From positions 512,958 through 576,957 of the forward strand of contig NZ_JAMSCK010000004.1 in assembly GCF_023805255.1 (NCBI RefSeq): a stretch of 64,000 nt of DNA, written 5' to 3'. Position numbers and translations under genes: made by a program. Position 1 is the first letter of the stretch. Each line of letters begins with the position of its first letter. Shown in pieces: positions 27,734 to 37,076 of this stretch. The notes beneath the pieces are model-generated. The model saw only the letters and a program-made list of their open reading frames with translations. It was not told the DNA's origin and made no database searches. Origin of the DNA: Gramella jeungdoensis (lineage in GTDB: Bacteria > Bacteroidota > Bacteroidia > Flavobacteriales > Flavobacteriaceae).

Positions 27734-28885
27734 TTATTTCCTCGCTAAATGTAATGGCAGGTCTTCTACCCTATTGCAACATAACTGATCCATCACCTGT
27801 TTGAACTGGGTTTTGAGAATGCTTATAGTATGATCTCCACCTTCGTTTCCGAGGGCTGCGGCACCATACATGAATGAGCGTCCCATAAATGTGAATTTTG
27901 CTCCCGAAGCGATTGCTCTGGCAATATCTGGTCCCGACCGCAGGCCACTATCCATCATTATCTCAATTTGATCAGAGTATTTCTCAGTGATATTCTGAAG
28001 GGAATGTATAGTAGACTCTCCTGCATCCAGTTGTCTGCCACCATGATTGGAAACAATGATCCCGTCAAAGCCCATTCTTATGGCATCTTCGGTGTCCTGC
28101 TGGGAAGCTACGCCCTTTAAAACAAGTTTCCCCTTCCATTTATCACGAATGGGTTTAATAAGCTCTTCATTGAGCCTACCCGAGAAGGTTCTGTCCATAA
28201 ACTGTCCAAGCTGTTTTAAGTTCAACCCCTCCGGAGTATATGGTTTGAGGTTTTCAAAAGTAGGTTGCCCGTATTTAAGCGTGTTAATAGCCCAGGCCGG
28301 CTTTCCCAGGATCTGAAGTATATTCCTTACCGACATTTTTGGAGGTAAGGCCAGACCGTTCCTGATATCTCTGGGACGGTATCCAAAAGTGGGCACATCA
28401 CAGAGCAGTACTAGCACCGGGCAGCCTGCATCGGCGGCCCTGTTCAGAATATCATTTCTAACCGAATCTTCAACCGGATTATATAGCTGGAACCAGGCCC
28501 GGCCATCGGTGAGCCTGCTCGCCTCTTCAATATCCATAGTGGTTACTGTGCTTAAAACAAAAGGAATGTTGTGTTCATTCGCTGCTTTAGCAAGTATCTG
28601 CGGAGAATTTGGCCACATTAGCCCCTGTAAACCTACGGGCGCAATCCCAAATGGTGCATCAAATTCCATCCCCAGAACTCTGGTTTTTGTGGAACTTTCC
28701 CCGTAATTCTGAAGGTACCTTGGCTCGAGCTGAACGTCCCTTATTTCTGCCGTATTCCGGTAAATATTCACATCGTCATTACATCCACCGTCCAGATATT
28801 CAAATGCAAATGCCGGCACTCTTTTCTTAGCTTTTTTCCTTAGATCGTCTACTGATGGATATTTTGAATTAAATGTATAACTCAT
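27734..28885 (-). CDS. lldD: FMN-dependent L-lactate dehydrogenase / alpha-hydroxy acid dehydrogenase
   Basis: 383 aa with the alpha-hydroxy acid oxidase fold: N-terminal FEYLDGG, substrate/FMN motifs GIAPVGLQGL and VLKGVASQQD, the catalytic His in IIVSNHGGRQLD (about residue 282), and phosphate-binding DSGLRSGPDIARA and FMGRSFMYG. It oxidises L-lactate to pyruvate and passes electrons to the respiratory chain. L-lactate is one end product of the 2,4-diketo-3-deoxy-L-fuconate route encoded just upstream, so its place in the fucose module makes sense. It lies 51 bases after the mutarotase gene. Confidence 0.93.
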   Translation of the reverse strand: MSYTFNSKYPSVDDLRKKAKKRVPAFAFEYLDGGCNDDVNIYRNTAEIRDVQLEPRYLQNYGESSTKTRVLGMEFDAPFGIAPVGLQGLMWPNSPQILAKAANEHNIPFVLSTVTTMDIEEASRLTDGRAWFQLYNPVEDSVRNDILNRAADAGCPVLVLLCDVPTFGYRPRDIRNGLALPPKMSVRNILQILGKPAWAINTLKYGQPTFENLKPYTPEGLNLKQLGQFMDRTFSGRLNEELIKPIRDKWKGKLVLKGVASQQDTEDAIRMGFDGIIVSNHGGRQLDAGESTIHSLQNITEKYSDQIEIMMDSGLRSGPDIARAIASGAKFTFMGRSFMYGAAALGNEGGDHTISILKTQFKQVMDQLCCNRVEDLPLHLARK

Positions 28886-28936
28886 ACAGGTTAAGTGTCT
28901 ATGAAATAAATAGTTAATTCAAATATTAACAGGTTA

Positions 28937-29284
28937 TTAATTATCTTTCTCGAGCTCAAAAATTTTATCCATCAACACCCATTTTTCACCCGGCTTGGAT
29001 CCAGGCAGGGATTTTTGATATTTCCACATAAGATTTTCCCATTCCTGTACAATCGGATTCTTTTGGTCTAATTGATTTTTCTTTTCAAGACTGAAATTTG
29101 CATCAGTTTCAAGGATCATAAAAAGCCTGGTTTTAATTCGATATATCTCTAGCTTCTCCACACCAGAATTTATAATTGCATCTTCGATTTCTGGCCAGAC
29201 CTTTTTATGATAATTTTCATATTCCCGAATTAATTCGGAGTCATTTATAAGATCCAGAGCAAAACAAAATCTCTGATTTTTCAT
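28937..29284 (-). CDS. RhaM/YiiL-family sugar mutarotase, probable L-fucose mutarotase
   Basis: 115 aa from the ATG at 29284; an earlier start would overlap the fucP end by 14 bases. It belongs to the L-rhamnose mutarotase family (RFCFALDLINDSE, YENYHKKVWPEI, LEIYRIKTRLFMILET, WEKL-like WENLMWKYQ). These small dimeric enzymes speed anomer exchange of 6-deoxyhexoses. Position immediately after fucP and the fucose dehydrogenase points to L-fucose as the real substrate rather than L-rhamnose. Confidence 0.88.
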   Translation of the reverse strand: MKNQRFCFALDLINDSELIREYENYHKKVWPEIEDAIINSGVEKLEIYRIKTRLFMILETDANFSLEKKNQLDQKNPIVQEWENLMWKYQKSLPGSKPGEKWVLMDKIFELEKDN

Positions 29285-29309
29285 ATCTCCTACTTTTTTA
29301 TAATCAACT

Positions 29310-30620
29310 TTATCCTTTTTCAAATTTTTTATAAACCATTATTCCGTAATATGTAATAAACAGAAAGCATAGAAATGGCAATACAAATGAAAAATTAACT
29401 TCCGGAACTCCTAAGATTAATACATCATTAACCTCAACACCACCTAAATCAATGATCAAACCTTGTAATTGGGGCATTAATGCTCCTCCAACGATAGCCA
29501 TCACCAGCCCAGCAGCTCCAATTTTCGCTTCCTCTTCCTTTAATCCTTTTAATGCAATTCCATAAATTGTAGGAAACATAATAGACATAAATAGGGATAT
29601 AGAAACAAGTGAATACAAACCGATAAATCCTACCACAAAAATGGTTAGAACGGCACAGAGACCCGCCAGGATACTAAAAGTTGCAAGTAGTTTACCCGAA
29701 CTAATAAACCGTAGCAAATAAGTCCCTATAGCTCGACCTGCCAGAAAGATAATAAAGGCCACGAATTGATAGTTTGCCGCAATATGACTTTCTATACCAA
29801 TTGCTTCAGAATATTGATAAATGTATGTCCAGCACATGATTTGTGCACCAACGTAAAATACCTGGGCTAATACCCCCTGAATATATTTCTTATTATTAAA
29901 CAGTCTAATAAAGGTATCTTTTAAGGGAGGAATTCCATTATGGTCCTTCGCTTGAGGCATCTTGTTAAACGCTATTAAAAGAAAAACACCTATAACAACA
30001 AAACCTAAAATGACGTAAGGGTCTCTAATTATCATTAAATCTGAGGTCCGAATGAGAATTTTTTGAGTTTCTGTCAGTAGGCTAAAATTATCTATATCAT
30101 CGGACTTTAACTGTTTTAAAACGAAATACTGTGCTACCAATAAGCCTCCAATTAAGCCTACCGGGTTAAATGCTTGGGCAAGATTTAATCTTTGAGTTGC
30201 AGTTTGTTCCGGCCCCATAGCCAATATATAAGGGTTGGCCGTAGTTTCAAGGAAAGCCAGTCCAAAAGTTAATATATATAGGCCTAAACAAAAGAACCAA
30301 AATTCTTCAGTAAGTGCTGCAGGATAAAACAAGATGGCTCCTGCTGCATATAAACCCAACCCAATTAAAACACCTGTTTTATAACTGAATTTTCGCACAA
30401 AAAGTGCGGCTGGGAGGGCCATACTAAAATATCCTCCATAAAATGCCATTTGTACCCAGGAAGCTTCAGTATTAGATAGTTCTAATACTTTTTTAAAGGC
30501 TTGTACCATTGGGTCCGTCACTGCATTAGCAAACCCCCAGAGGGCAAATAGAGATGTAATAAGAATAAAAGGCAGTAAGTTTTTTTTAGGCACTACCTTG
30601 GTAAGCGGTTTATACGACAT
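29310..30620 (-). CDS. fucP: L-fucose:H+ symporter, MFS family
   Basis: 436 aa, about 12 membrane spans. Asp36 (ANAVTDPMV) and Glu125 (AFLETTANPY) correspond, with a constant offset of 10, to the Asp46 and Glu135 that carry protons and bind sugar in E. coli FucP. Other FucP-family landmarks are TQRLNLAQAFNPVG and FLAGRAIGTYLLRF. It imports free L-fucose released by the GH29 and GH95 enzymes. It begins 10 bases after the SDR gene and precedes the mutarotase, in a tight operon. Confidence 0.93.
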   Translation of the reverse strand: MSYKPLTKVVPKKNLLPFILITSLFALWGFANAVTDPMVQAFKKVLELSNTEASWVQMAFYGGYFSMALPAALFVRKFSYKTGVLIGLGLYAAGAILFYPAALTEEFWFFCLGLYILTFGLAFLETTANPYILAMGPEQTATQRLNLAQAFNPVGLIGGLLVAQYFVLKQLKSDDIDNFSLLTETQKILIRTSDLMIIRDPYVILGFVVIGVFLLIAFNKMPQAKDHNGIPPLKDTFIRLFNNKKYIQGVLAQVFYVGAQIMCWTYIYQYSEAIGIESHIAANYQFVAFIIFLAGRAIGTYLLRFISSGKLLATFSILAGLCAVLTIFVVGFIGLYSLVSISLFMSIMFPTIYGIALKGLKEEEAKIGAAGLVMAIVGGALMPQLQGLIIDLGGVEVNDVLILGVPEVNFSFVLPFLCFLFITYYGIMVYKKFEKG

Positions 30621-30630
30621 ACATTATTAA

Positions 30631-31413
30631 TTAAGTTAATGATCGATCTAAATGGATATAACCCCCATCGGGAATTATAAACTGCCCTGTGGTATGAGAC
30701 GACCTTGATGAAATAATGAACAAGGCGGTTGCTGCAATTTCCATATCGGTTGTCATACGATTACCTAACGGAATTTTAGTTTCGATTTTTTTCCTTTTTT
30801 CAGCGGGATCTTCAAAACTATCTAACCAGCTTTTATACAAAGGGGTCATGACTTCAGCTGGCAGTATGGCATTAACCCTTATTCCATACGAGAGTAACTC
30901 AGCAGCCCATTCCCTCGTTAAGGCTAACTGTGCTCCTTTCGCCGCCGCGTAACCTGAGGTTCCACCCTGCCCGGATAAGGCTACTTTAGAACTTATATTC
31001 AGTATATTTCCTTTGGTTGTCTTAAGAAATGGCAGGCAATAATGCGTCATTTCGTAATAGTGGTTGACATTATTAAAGAGAGAAATTTTAAACTCTTCTG
31101 GAGTTCCCGATTCCAGACCTACATTATCATTGACTCCTGCATTGTTCACCAAAGCATCTATCTTACCAAGCTTATTTATTACCTCTTCAACAATACCTCT
31201 ACATTCTCCCTCCTTATTTAGATCCCCCTCTATATAAATTCCTTTTTGATTTTTCGAATTGAGTTCCCTTTCCAAAACTTCACCTCCCTCTTTATTTCGG
31301 CCCACAAAGACCGGTATAGCTCCTTCCAGGGAAAGGCTTCGTGAGATTGCCCCACCTATGCCTCTGGTACCACCTGTGACAATAATTACTTTATCCTGTA
31401 AGTTTAAATCCAT
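30631..31413 (-). CDS. SDR-family dehydrogenase, probable L-fucose 1-dehydrogenase
   Basis: 260 aa classical short-chain dehydrogenase: cofactor loop VTGGTRGIGGAISR, NNAG motif, catalytic Ser in LNISSKVALSGQ, and YAAAKGAQLA (Tyr-x-x-x-Lys). With the lactonase, dehydratase, second SDR and FAH hydrolase it completes a non-phosphorylative fucose pathway; this copy is the one beside fucP and is proposed to oxidise L-fucose to L-fuconolactone. The two SDRs could be swapped in role, since sequence alone does not distinguish the substrates. Confidence 0.8.
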   Translation of the reverse strand: MDLNLQDKVIIVTGGTRGIGGAISRSLSLEGAIPVFVGRNKEGGEVLERELNSKNQKGIYIEGDLNKEGECRGIVEEVINKLGKIDALVNNAGVNDNVGLESGTPEEFKISLFNNVNHYYEMTHYCLPFLKTTKGNILNISSKVALSGQGGTSGYAAAKGAQLALTREWAAELLSYGIRVNAILPAEVMTPLYKSWLDSFEDPAEKRKKIETKIPLGNRMTTDMEIAATALFIISSRSSHTTGQFIIPDGGYIHLDRSLT

Positions 31414-31438
31414 ATTTTAAATTTTATAGAATGCTCCT

Positions 31439-32986
31439 TTAGAATTTTAAATTTTTAAAAGTTTCCAAAGGATAATCAAGCTTTTGTCCATTCTCCTTAT
31501 AAAAGGGCAATTGAGCATCCGTATTTTTTAAGAATTGAGTTAATGATTTTACTAAACTGAAGGCTAGCTTAGGATATTGATAAAATAGATTCTCAGTTTC
31601 CCCAATATCTTTAGCAAGATTATATAATTCAAAATGCTGAGTTTTATAAAAATAAATCAATTTCCACTCTCCTTTTCTAATAGCACTACCTGGTCCTATT
31701 CCTGGGCCGGAACCACCCCATTTATTGGGAAAATGCCATACGATGGGACGGTTGTCTGATTTATATGGTTCATCCTCAAGAAGGGGTTTGAATGAAATTC
31801 CATCAACGATTTGAGGTTTTGAAACGTTCTTAATTTTCGTGATCTCAAGTATACTTGGAAAGAAATCTTCTATTATAACATATTGATCTACTACTTTTCC
31901 GGGTTTGTACTTTCCGGGCCACGAGACCAACATTGGTACTCTAATCCCACCTTCATAAAGTGAACCTTTACCACTGGCGAGAGGTTTATTGTGCGTATGA
32001 GGAGTACCACCTCTGGCGTGCGCACTTAGTCCTCCATTATCAGAAATAAATAAAATTATGGTGTTATCCATAATTTGTTTTCTATCCAGAAAATCCATTA
32101 TATCACCAAGACTTTTATCCATTCCCTCGAGCATTGAAGCATAGCTTGCTTCAGTTCTATTAAGACCAGCATCTAAGTATTTCTGCAGATAGCGGGGATC
32201 CCCCATAATAGGTACATGCACTGCATAGTGGCTCATATGAAGAAAAAATGGTTTCTTATTCACCATAGGGTCAATTGCAGCCAGGGCTTCCCGGGTAATA
32301 GCTTCGGTAAGAAATATATCTTTACCATGATACTTTTCCAAACCAGGTACTGCCCAAACACTTTTGTCGGGTTTTCCAACACCGAAATTTTCTGTTCCCA
32401 AATAACTCTCCGGTGCTCCGGCAGCATGTCCCGCGATATTCACATCAAAACCAAGGTTGAGTGGATCGGCACCCGGGGTACCAATAGCTCCTAAATGTGC
32501 TTTTCCTGCGTGGATCGTATAATATCCATTCTCCTTCAAAATCTGAGGTAAAGCTTTGGCATAAAAACTATTTTCTACTCCAGGTTTCTGACTTAGACCA
32601 TTCATATTCCACACCGGAAAACTTAGCTGGTTATCGACTGCATCCTGGGAGAGGTTCTTTCGAAGCGTCCAATTGGTAACTTTATGACGAGCAGCATTAG
32701 AACCGGTTAATAAGCTAACTCTTGAAGGCGAACAAATTGGCGTAGCATAAGCCTGAGTGAATTTCACTCCTTTAGCGGCAAGACGCTCCATATTAGGAGT
32801 GTGATAAGTCCGGTTTAATTTCGTAATAGTAGTATCGAAGGGAACAGAGGTATCCTGCCAACCCATATCATCTACCACGAACAATATTATATTGGGAGAA
32901 GTATTTATTTTTTTTTGTTGGGAAAAGCCACATAATGTGGAACTTAAAATAATGCAAATAATTAAAAAGAGATTCAGTTCTTTCAT
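31439..32986 (-). CDS. S1-family sulfatase in the fucose operon
   Basis: 515 aa, signal peptide (MKELNLFLIICIILSSTLCG), NIILFVVDDMGWQD and CSPSRVSLLTGSNAARH with formylglycine Cys85. GKAHLG and ISDNGGLSAHARGG complete the site. Its start overlaps the GH95 stop by four bases (ATGA), so it is translationally coupled to a fucosidase, which suggests a sulfated fucosylated glycan, such as sulfated Lewis-type or mucin antennae. The exact linkage cannot be told. Confidence 0.92.
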   Translation of the reverse strand: MKELNLFLIICIILSSTLCGFSQQKKINTSPNIILFVVDDMGWQDTSVPFDTTITKLNRTYHTPNMERLAAKGVKFTQAYATPICSPSRVSLLTGSNAARHKVTNWTLRKNLSQDAVDNQLSFPVWNMNGLSQKPGVENSFYAKALPQILKENGYYTIHAGKAHLGAIGTPGADPLNLGFDVNIAGHAAGAPESYLGTENFGVGKPDKSVWAVPGLEKYHGKDIFLTEAITREALAAIDPMVNKKPFFLHMSHYAVHVPIMGDPRYLQKYLDAGLNRTEASYASMLEGMDKSLGDIMDFLDRKQIMDNTIILFISDNGGLSAHARGGTPHTHNKPLASGKGSLYEGGIRVPMLVSWPGKYKPGKVVDQYVIIEDFFPSILEITKIKNVSKPQIVDGISFKPLLEDEPYKSDNRPIVWHFPNKWGGSGPGIGPGSAIRKGEWKLIYFYKTQHFELYNLAKDIGETENLFYQYPKLAFSLVKSLTQFLKNTDAQLPFYKENGQKLDYPLETFKNLKF

Positions 32987-35340
32987 CGTGAAACGATATT
33001 CAGGTGATTATCCAATTTTATCTTTTCGTTTGCTTTTAATTGTATGTTCTTTACTTCGTCTACATATTTCACTTTCAGAATTTTATCTTCCTTTGACAAA
33101 AGCTGCACTTCAATTACTTCTCCGCCTGACCATTTTATGGATACCTCAATGTTTCCACGTGCCTTAAGTCCCTTAACTTCACCTTGCTTCCAGTCCTTTG
33201 GAAGACATGGCAGAATATGAACAAATTTTTGATGTGACTGTAATAACATTTCCGCTATTCCCGCAGTGAATCCAAAATTTCCGTCGATTTGAAATGGAGG
33301 ATGCATGTCGAACATATTATCGGCAAGGGATATTTCAAAGAATTTCCAAATATTGTGCGCAGCCTTTTCGGGTTGTAGTAATCGTGCATTGATATTTATC
33401 ATCCAGGCTCTACTCCAACCTGTACCTGCTCCCCCATGCTTCAGTCTATAAGCAATGGTTTTTTTTGCCGCTTCAAATTCATTTTCACTGTCAGGGGTTA
33501 TAGTTTTGCCAGGATGCAGGGCGTACAAATGAGACATATGACGATGGCCCTTTTCAACTTCCGAATAAGGTTTGTCCCATTCCAAAATTCTTCCATCGTC
33601 CCCGATCACTACCCCCGGATGTAGCTTTTCTCTTTTCTTCTTTAATTTGGAAATAAATTTATTTCTAATCCCCAGAACAGATGCGGCCAACAGAGTATTA
33701 TCAAAAACTTCGGCTATAATCTGGTGACCCATTGCATTTCCATATGTCGTCGCGGCCGGCTGCCCATTTTCAGCAGTGTAGGAGTTTTCAGGTGATGTTT
33801 CTGGTGCAGAGATCCAGGTTTGAGTTTCAGGATTCCAGGTAAGCCAGTCCATATAGAATTCGGCAAATGCCTTTAATGCAGGATAAGCCTCCTTTTCAAG
33901 AAAACTTCTATCCTGAGTGAATAAGTAATGTTCCCAGTAATGTTGAGACAACCATCCACCACCATGAATCCAAGCCCCCCAATAAGCTCTTTCAGCACGC
34001 ATAAAGGCAGGAGCCCATAAATCTGTTGCCTGATGGGCCACTGCACCTCTTTCAATACCATATTGTTGGAATGCGGTTTTTCTACCGCGCTCAATTAACC
34101 GGTCACCAAATGCAAAGAGAGGTACATGCATTTCTGAGAGGTTAGTTACTTCAGCGGGCCAGTAATTCATTTGTAAATTCACATTCAGGTGATAATCAGC
34201 ATTCCAGGGAGCTTCAATATGCTCATTCCAAATTCCCTGTAAATTAGCCGCGTTGGTACCAGGTCTCGAAGAACTTATCAATAAATATCGACCGTACTGG
34301 AATAGGAGTGGAATTAAGGATAAATCTTTTTGTCCATCCTTTATCCTAGCCATTCTATCATCTGTGGGCAAAGAACTTAAATCTTCATTTCCCAGCTCTA
34401 GCTGGACTCTATCAAAATACTTTTGATAATCCTGAACGTGCCTTTGTTTTAAAAGTTTAAAACCCAATTTTCCCGCGTTCTCAATTATATGAGTGTTTTT
34501 CGCAACAAAATCGTCATGATAAAAGCTTGTATTCCCAGAAACCAAAATAAGGGCTGAGCTGACGCCATTTAAAACTAATTGACCATTTTCAATTTTACTT
34601 TTCCCGTTGGTATTCAAGACTTCAAGTCTGGTTTCAAATTTCACGCCTTCCTTTATTGGAAAAGGTTTAGAATACCTTTTTCCTCCAAACTGGGTTACCA
34701 TTCCTTTCATACTTAAGGTTGTCTCCCCCAGAGACCTTACTTCAACAGTCTTATGACCACGATCTTCAGGTCTTGTTAAAGACAATTTAAAATCCACACC
34801 ATCTGGATTTTCGGTGGTAATTCTAATCACCATTACATCATCTACTGCCGATGAAAATACCTCCTGTGAAAAATCATATCCATTAACTGAATAACGCGTT
34901 GTGGTAATCGCATTGGTAAGATCTAGTTGGCGTTTGTAATTACTCACCTTCTCCTCTGTGTTATATTCAATCCATAGATCGCCCATGGTTTGATGGGATC
35001 TTACGATACCCTTATAGGAAAAATTTTCAACAATTAAACTATCGGCCAATTGCTTTTTGCCTTCCTTTAAAAGCCTCCTTATTTCTTCAAGATTTTCCCG
35101 GTCACCTTTACCGTCACTCCAATCCGGACCACCAGGCCATAAAGAATCTTCGTTTAACTGAAGACGCTCCTTATTAATTCCACCAAACACCATTGCGCCA
35201 AATCTTCCATTGCCTATTGGCAATGCCTGCATCCATTCCTCTGCAGGTTCATCGTACCATAAAACAGAATTGGATTTATCAGAGACCTGAGCATTTAATT
35301 GATTTATTAATAGACTGATTATGATTATAAATCTTTTCAT
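32983..35340 (-). CDS. GH95 alpha-L-fucosidase (alpha-1,2 type)
   Basis: 785 aa with signal peptide (MKRFIIIISLLINQLNAQ). N-terminal beta-sandwich starts LWYDEPAEEWMQALPIGNGR, the family hallmark; the (alpha/alpha)6 catalytic domain has LQGIWNEHIEAPWNADYH and the NVNLQMNYWPAEVTNL segment (residues ~375-395) with the Asn residues that assist catalysis, plus SAPETSPENSY containing the likely general acid. GH95 enzymes cleave alpha-1,2-fucose with inversion, and a few act on alpha-L-galactose. Operon partner of the sulfatase (4-base overlap) and lactonase (15-base gap). Confidence 0.93.
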   Translation of the reverse strand: MKRFIIIISLLINQLNAQVSDKSNSVLWYDEPAEEWMQALPIGNGRFGAMVFGGINKERLQLNEDSLWPGGPDWSDGKGDRENLEEIRRLLKEGKKQLADSLIVENFSYKGIVRSHQTMGDLWIEYNTEEKVSNYKRQLDLTNAITTTRYSVNGYDFSQEVFSSAVDDVMVIRITTENPDGVDFKLSLTRPEDRGHKTVEVRSLGETTLSMKGMVTQFGGKRYSKPFPIKEGVKFETRLEVLNTNGKSKIENGQLVLNGVSSALILVSGNTSFYHDDFVAKNTHIIENAGKLGFKLLKQRHVQDYQKYFDRVQLELGNEDLSSLPTDDRMARIKDGQKDLSLIPLLFQYGRYLLISSSRPGTNAANLQGIWNEHIEAPWNADYHLNVNLQMNYWPAEVTNLSEMHVPLFAFGDRLIERGRKTAFQQYGIERGAVAHQATDLWAPAFMRAERAYWGAWIHGGGWLSQHYWEHYLFTQDRSFLEKEAYPALKAFAEFYMDWLTWNPETQTWISAPETSPENSYTAENGQPAATTYGNAMGHQIIAEVFDNTLLAASVLGIRNKFISKLKKKREKLHPGVVIGDDGRILEWDKPYSEVEKGHRHMSHLYALHPGKTITPDSENEFEAAKKTIAYRLKHGGAGTGWSRAWMININARLLQPEKAAHNIWKFFEISLADNMFDMHPPFQIDGNFGFTAGIAEMLLQSHQKFVHILPCLPKDWKQGEVKGLKARGNIEVSIKWSGGEVIEVQLLSKEDKILKVKYVDEVKNIQLKANEKIKLDNHLNIVSR

Positions 35341-35355
35341 ACCTCTTTAAAAATC

Positions 35356-36198
35356 CTAATTTGATTTGGCTTTCTCTAACCCATAAAATTCAATGGCATT
35401 CAGTCCCATGACAGCTTTATATTCATCTTCAGAAAATGTGGAGAAGTACTGTTCACAAATTTTTAATACATCTTCATACATACAAGATAATTTACAAACC
35501 GGCCAATCCGATCCGAACATTAAGCGTTTAGGCCCGAAGGAATTACTAACCACATCCAGGAAAGGTGTAAATTCCTGATATTGCCAATGCAAATTCCTGG
35601 TCTCTGTTACCAGGCCGGAAATTTTACAGAAAACATTCGGCAGGGCACCCATTTCCTGAATTTTTTTCTTCCAGGTCTTATTCATCCCAATTGAATAAAA
35701 GGGTTTAGCCATGTGATCTATTACAAATTTCTGATAGGGGTGTTGTTTTACCAGCTCCGCGGCTTCATTTAATTGATCTTCCCTAATCAAAAGATCAAAA
35801 CTGAAATCATAATCCTTTAGTAGTGTCAGGCCATACCGAAAATTTGTTTGGTCCATATACCCCAGACTTTCATCCTGAATAAATGTTCTAATACCTTTTA
35901 ATTTTTCGTATCCTGCCAAAAATTCAAGGTATGCAGGCAAACCTCTATCTTTTAAATCGGCCCACCCCACAACACCCTCTATCATAGAATGATCCTTTGC
36001 GATTTCCAGTAAAAAATCATTTTCGGCTTTCAAGGCCCTAGCCTGTACGGCAATCGCTCCATCGAAATTATTTTTCTTTAAAACCGGAATAATATGGGCC
36101 GGATTAAAATCCCTCTGAAGTATTGACATGGAATCATCTATCCATTCAAACTCCTCCTGCTTGAAATCCCACAAATGAATATGGCTATCGATTTTCAT
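35356..36198 (-). CDS. Amidohydrolase-2 family, probable L-fuconolactonase
   Basis: 280 aa. Metal-dependent hydrolase of the COG3618 type: N-terminal DSHIHLWD (His6, His8), FVIDHMAKP and C-terminal MFGSDWPVCKL with the catalytic Asp. Cytoplasmic, no signal peptide. Members hydrolyse L-fucono-1,5-lactone or L-rhamnonolactone to the acid. Placed between the FAH hydrolase (8-base gap) and GH95, it fits step two of the fucose pathway. Confidence 0.85.
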   Translation of the reverse strand: MKIDSHIHLWDFKQEEFEWIDDSMSILQRDFNPAHIIPVLKKNNFDGAIAVQARALKAENDFLLEIAKDHSMIEGVVGWADLKDRGLPAYLEFLAGYEKLKGIRTFIQDESLGYMDQTNFRYGLTLLKDYDFSFDLLIREDQLNEAAELVKQHPYQKFVIDHMAKPFYSIGMNKTWKKKIQEMGALPNVFCKISGLVTETRNLHWQYQEFTPFLDVVSNSFGPKRLMFGSDWPVCKLSCMYEDVLKICEQYFSTFSEDEYKAVMGLNAIEFYGLEKAKSN

Positions 36199-36206
36199 TT
36201 TAATAT

Positions 36207-37061
36207 TTATTCCGGGTAAGCCTTGGCGGTTTGTTTTGAACTTCCTAATCCATCAATCCCAAGTTCAATTTCATCACCCGGTGTAAGATATACCTGAGGT
36301 TTCAATCCCAGACCGACACCAAACGGAGTACCTGTCGAAATCACGTCTCCGGGAAGCAGGGTCATATATTTAGAAACATTGCTAATGATTTGCGGAATAT
36401 TAAAGACAAAATCTGAGGTATTGCTATCCTGCATCATCTTTCCATTTAGTTTTAACCATAATCTCAGTTTATGAGGATCCTCAATTTCCTCCTTTGTAGC
36501 CATGTAAGGCCCAAGGGGTGCGAACGTATCACAACTTTTACCTTTTACCCATTGGCCCTCACGTTCAAGTTGGAATTCTCGTTCGCTATAATCATTATGC
36601 AGTACATAACCTGCTACATAATCCATAGCGTCCTCCTCAGAAACATATGATGCCTTTTTTTCAATTACAAAGGCCAACTCCACCTCCCAGTCGGTCTTTT
36701 TACTGTTTTTTGGAATAATCAGATCGTCGTTTGGCCCCACAATACTTGTAGTGGATTTGAAGAAAAGAACCGGCTCCTTTGGTATAGCCGCCCCCGTTTC
36801 CTCGGCGTGCTTAACATAGTTAAGACCAATGCATACCAGTTTTGATGGTCTCTTGAAAGGAGGTCCAAGGCGAACATCTGGGGAAATTACTGGACATGAA
36901 TTCTTATTACTTGAAAACCATTCCTGCAGTCTTCCTAAACCATTGGATTCGAAAAAAGTCTCATCATAATCTTCTCCGAAAGCACTAACATCATATCTTT
37001 TACCCTCCTCAAGTAATCCTGGTATTTCCTTTCCAACCTCACCTATACGTATAAGTTTCAT
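36207..37061 (-). CDS. FAH-family hydrolase, probable 2,4-diketo-3-deoxy-L-fuconate hydrolase
   Basis: 284 aa fumarylacetoacetase-fold protein: KLVCIGLNYVKHAEETG, EPVLFFKSTTSIVGPND, DWEVELAFVI with metal-binding Glu, GYVLHNDYSEREFQ and GDVISTGTPFGVG. In the non-phosphorylative fucose pathway such an enzyme splits 2,4-diketo-3-deoxy-L-fuconate into pyruvate and L-lactate. Neighbouring lactonase, fuconate dehydratase and lldD support that assignment over generic acylpyruvase activity. Confidence 0.85.
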   Translation of the reverse strand: MKLIRIGEVGKEIPGLLEEGKRYDVSAFGEDYDETFFESNGLGRLQEWFSSNKNSCPVISPDVRLGPPFKRPSKLVCIGLNYVKHAEETGAAIPKEPVLFFKSTTSIVGPNDDLIIPKNSKKTDWEVELAFVIEKKASYVSEEDAMDYVAGYVLHNDYSEREFQLEREGQWVKGKSCDTFAPLGPYMATKEEIEDPHKLRLWLKLNGKMMQDSNTSDFVFNIPQIISNVSKYMTLLPGDVISTGTPFGVGLGLKPQVYLTPGDEIELGIDGLGSSKQTAKAYPE

Positions 37062-37076
37062 ATTTAATCTTTTAAT

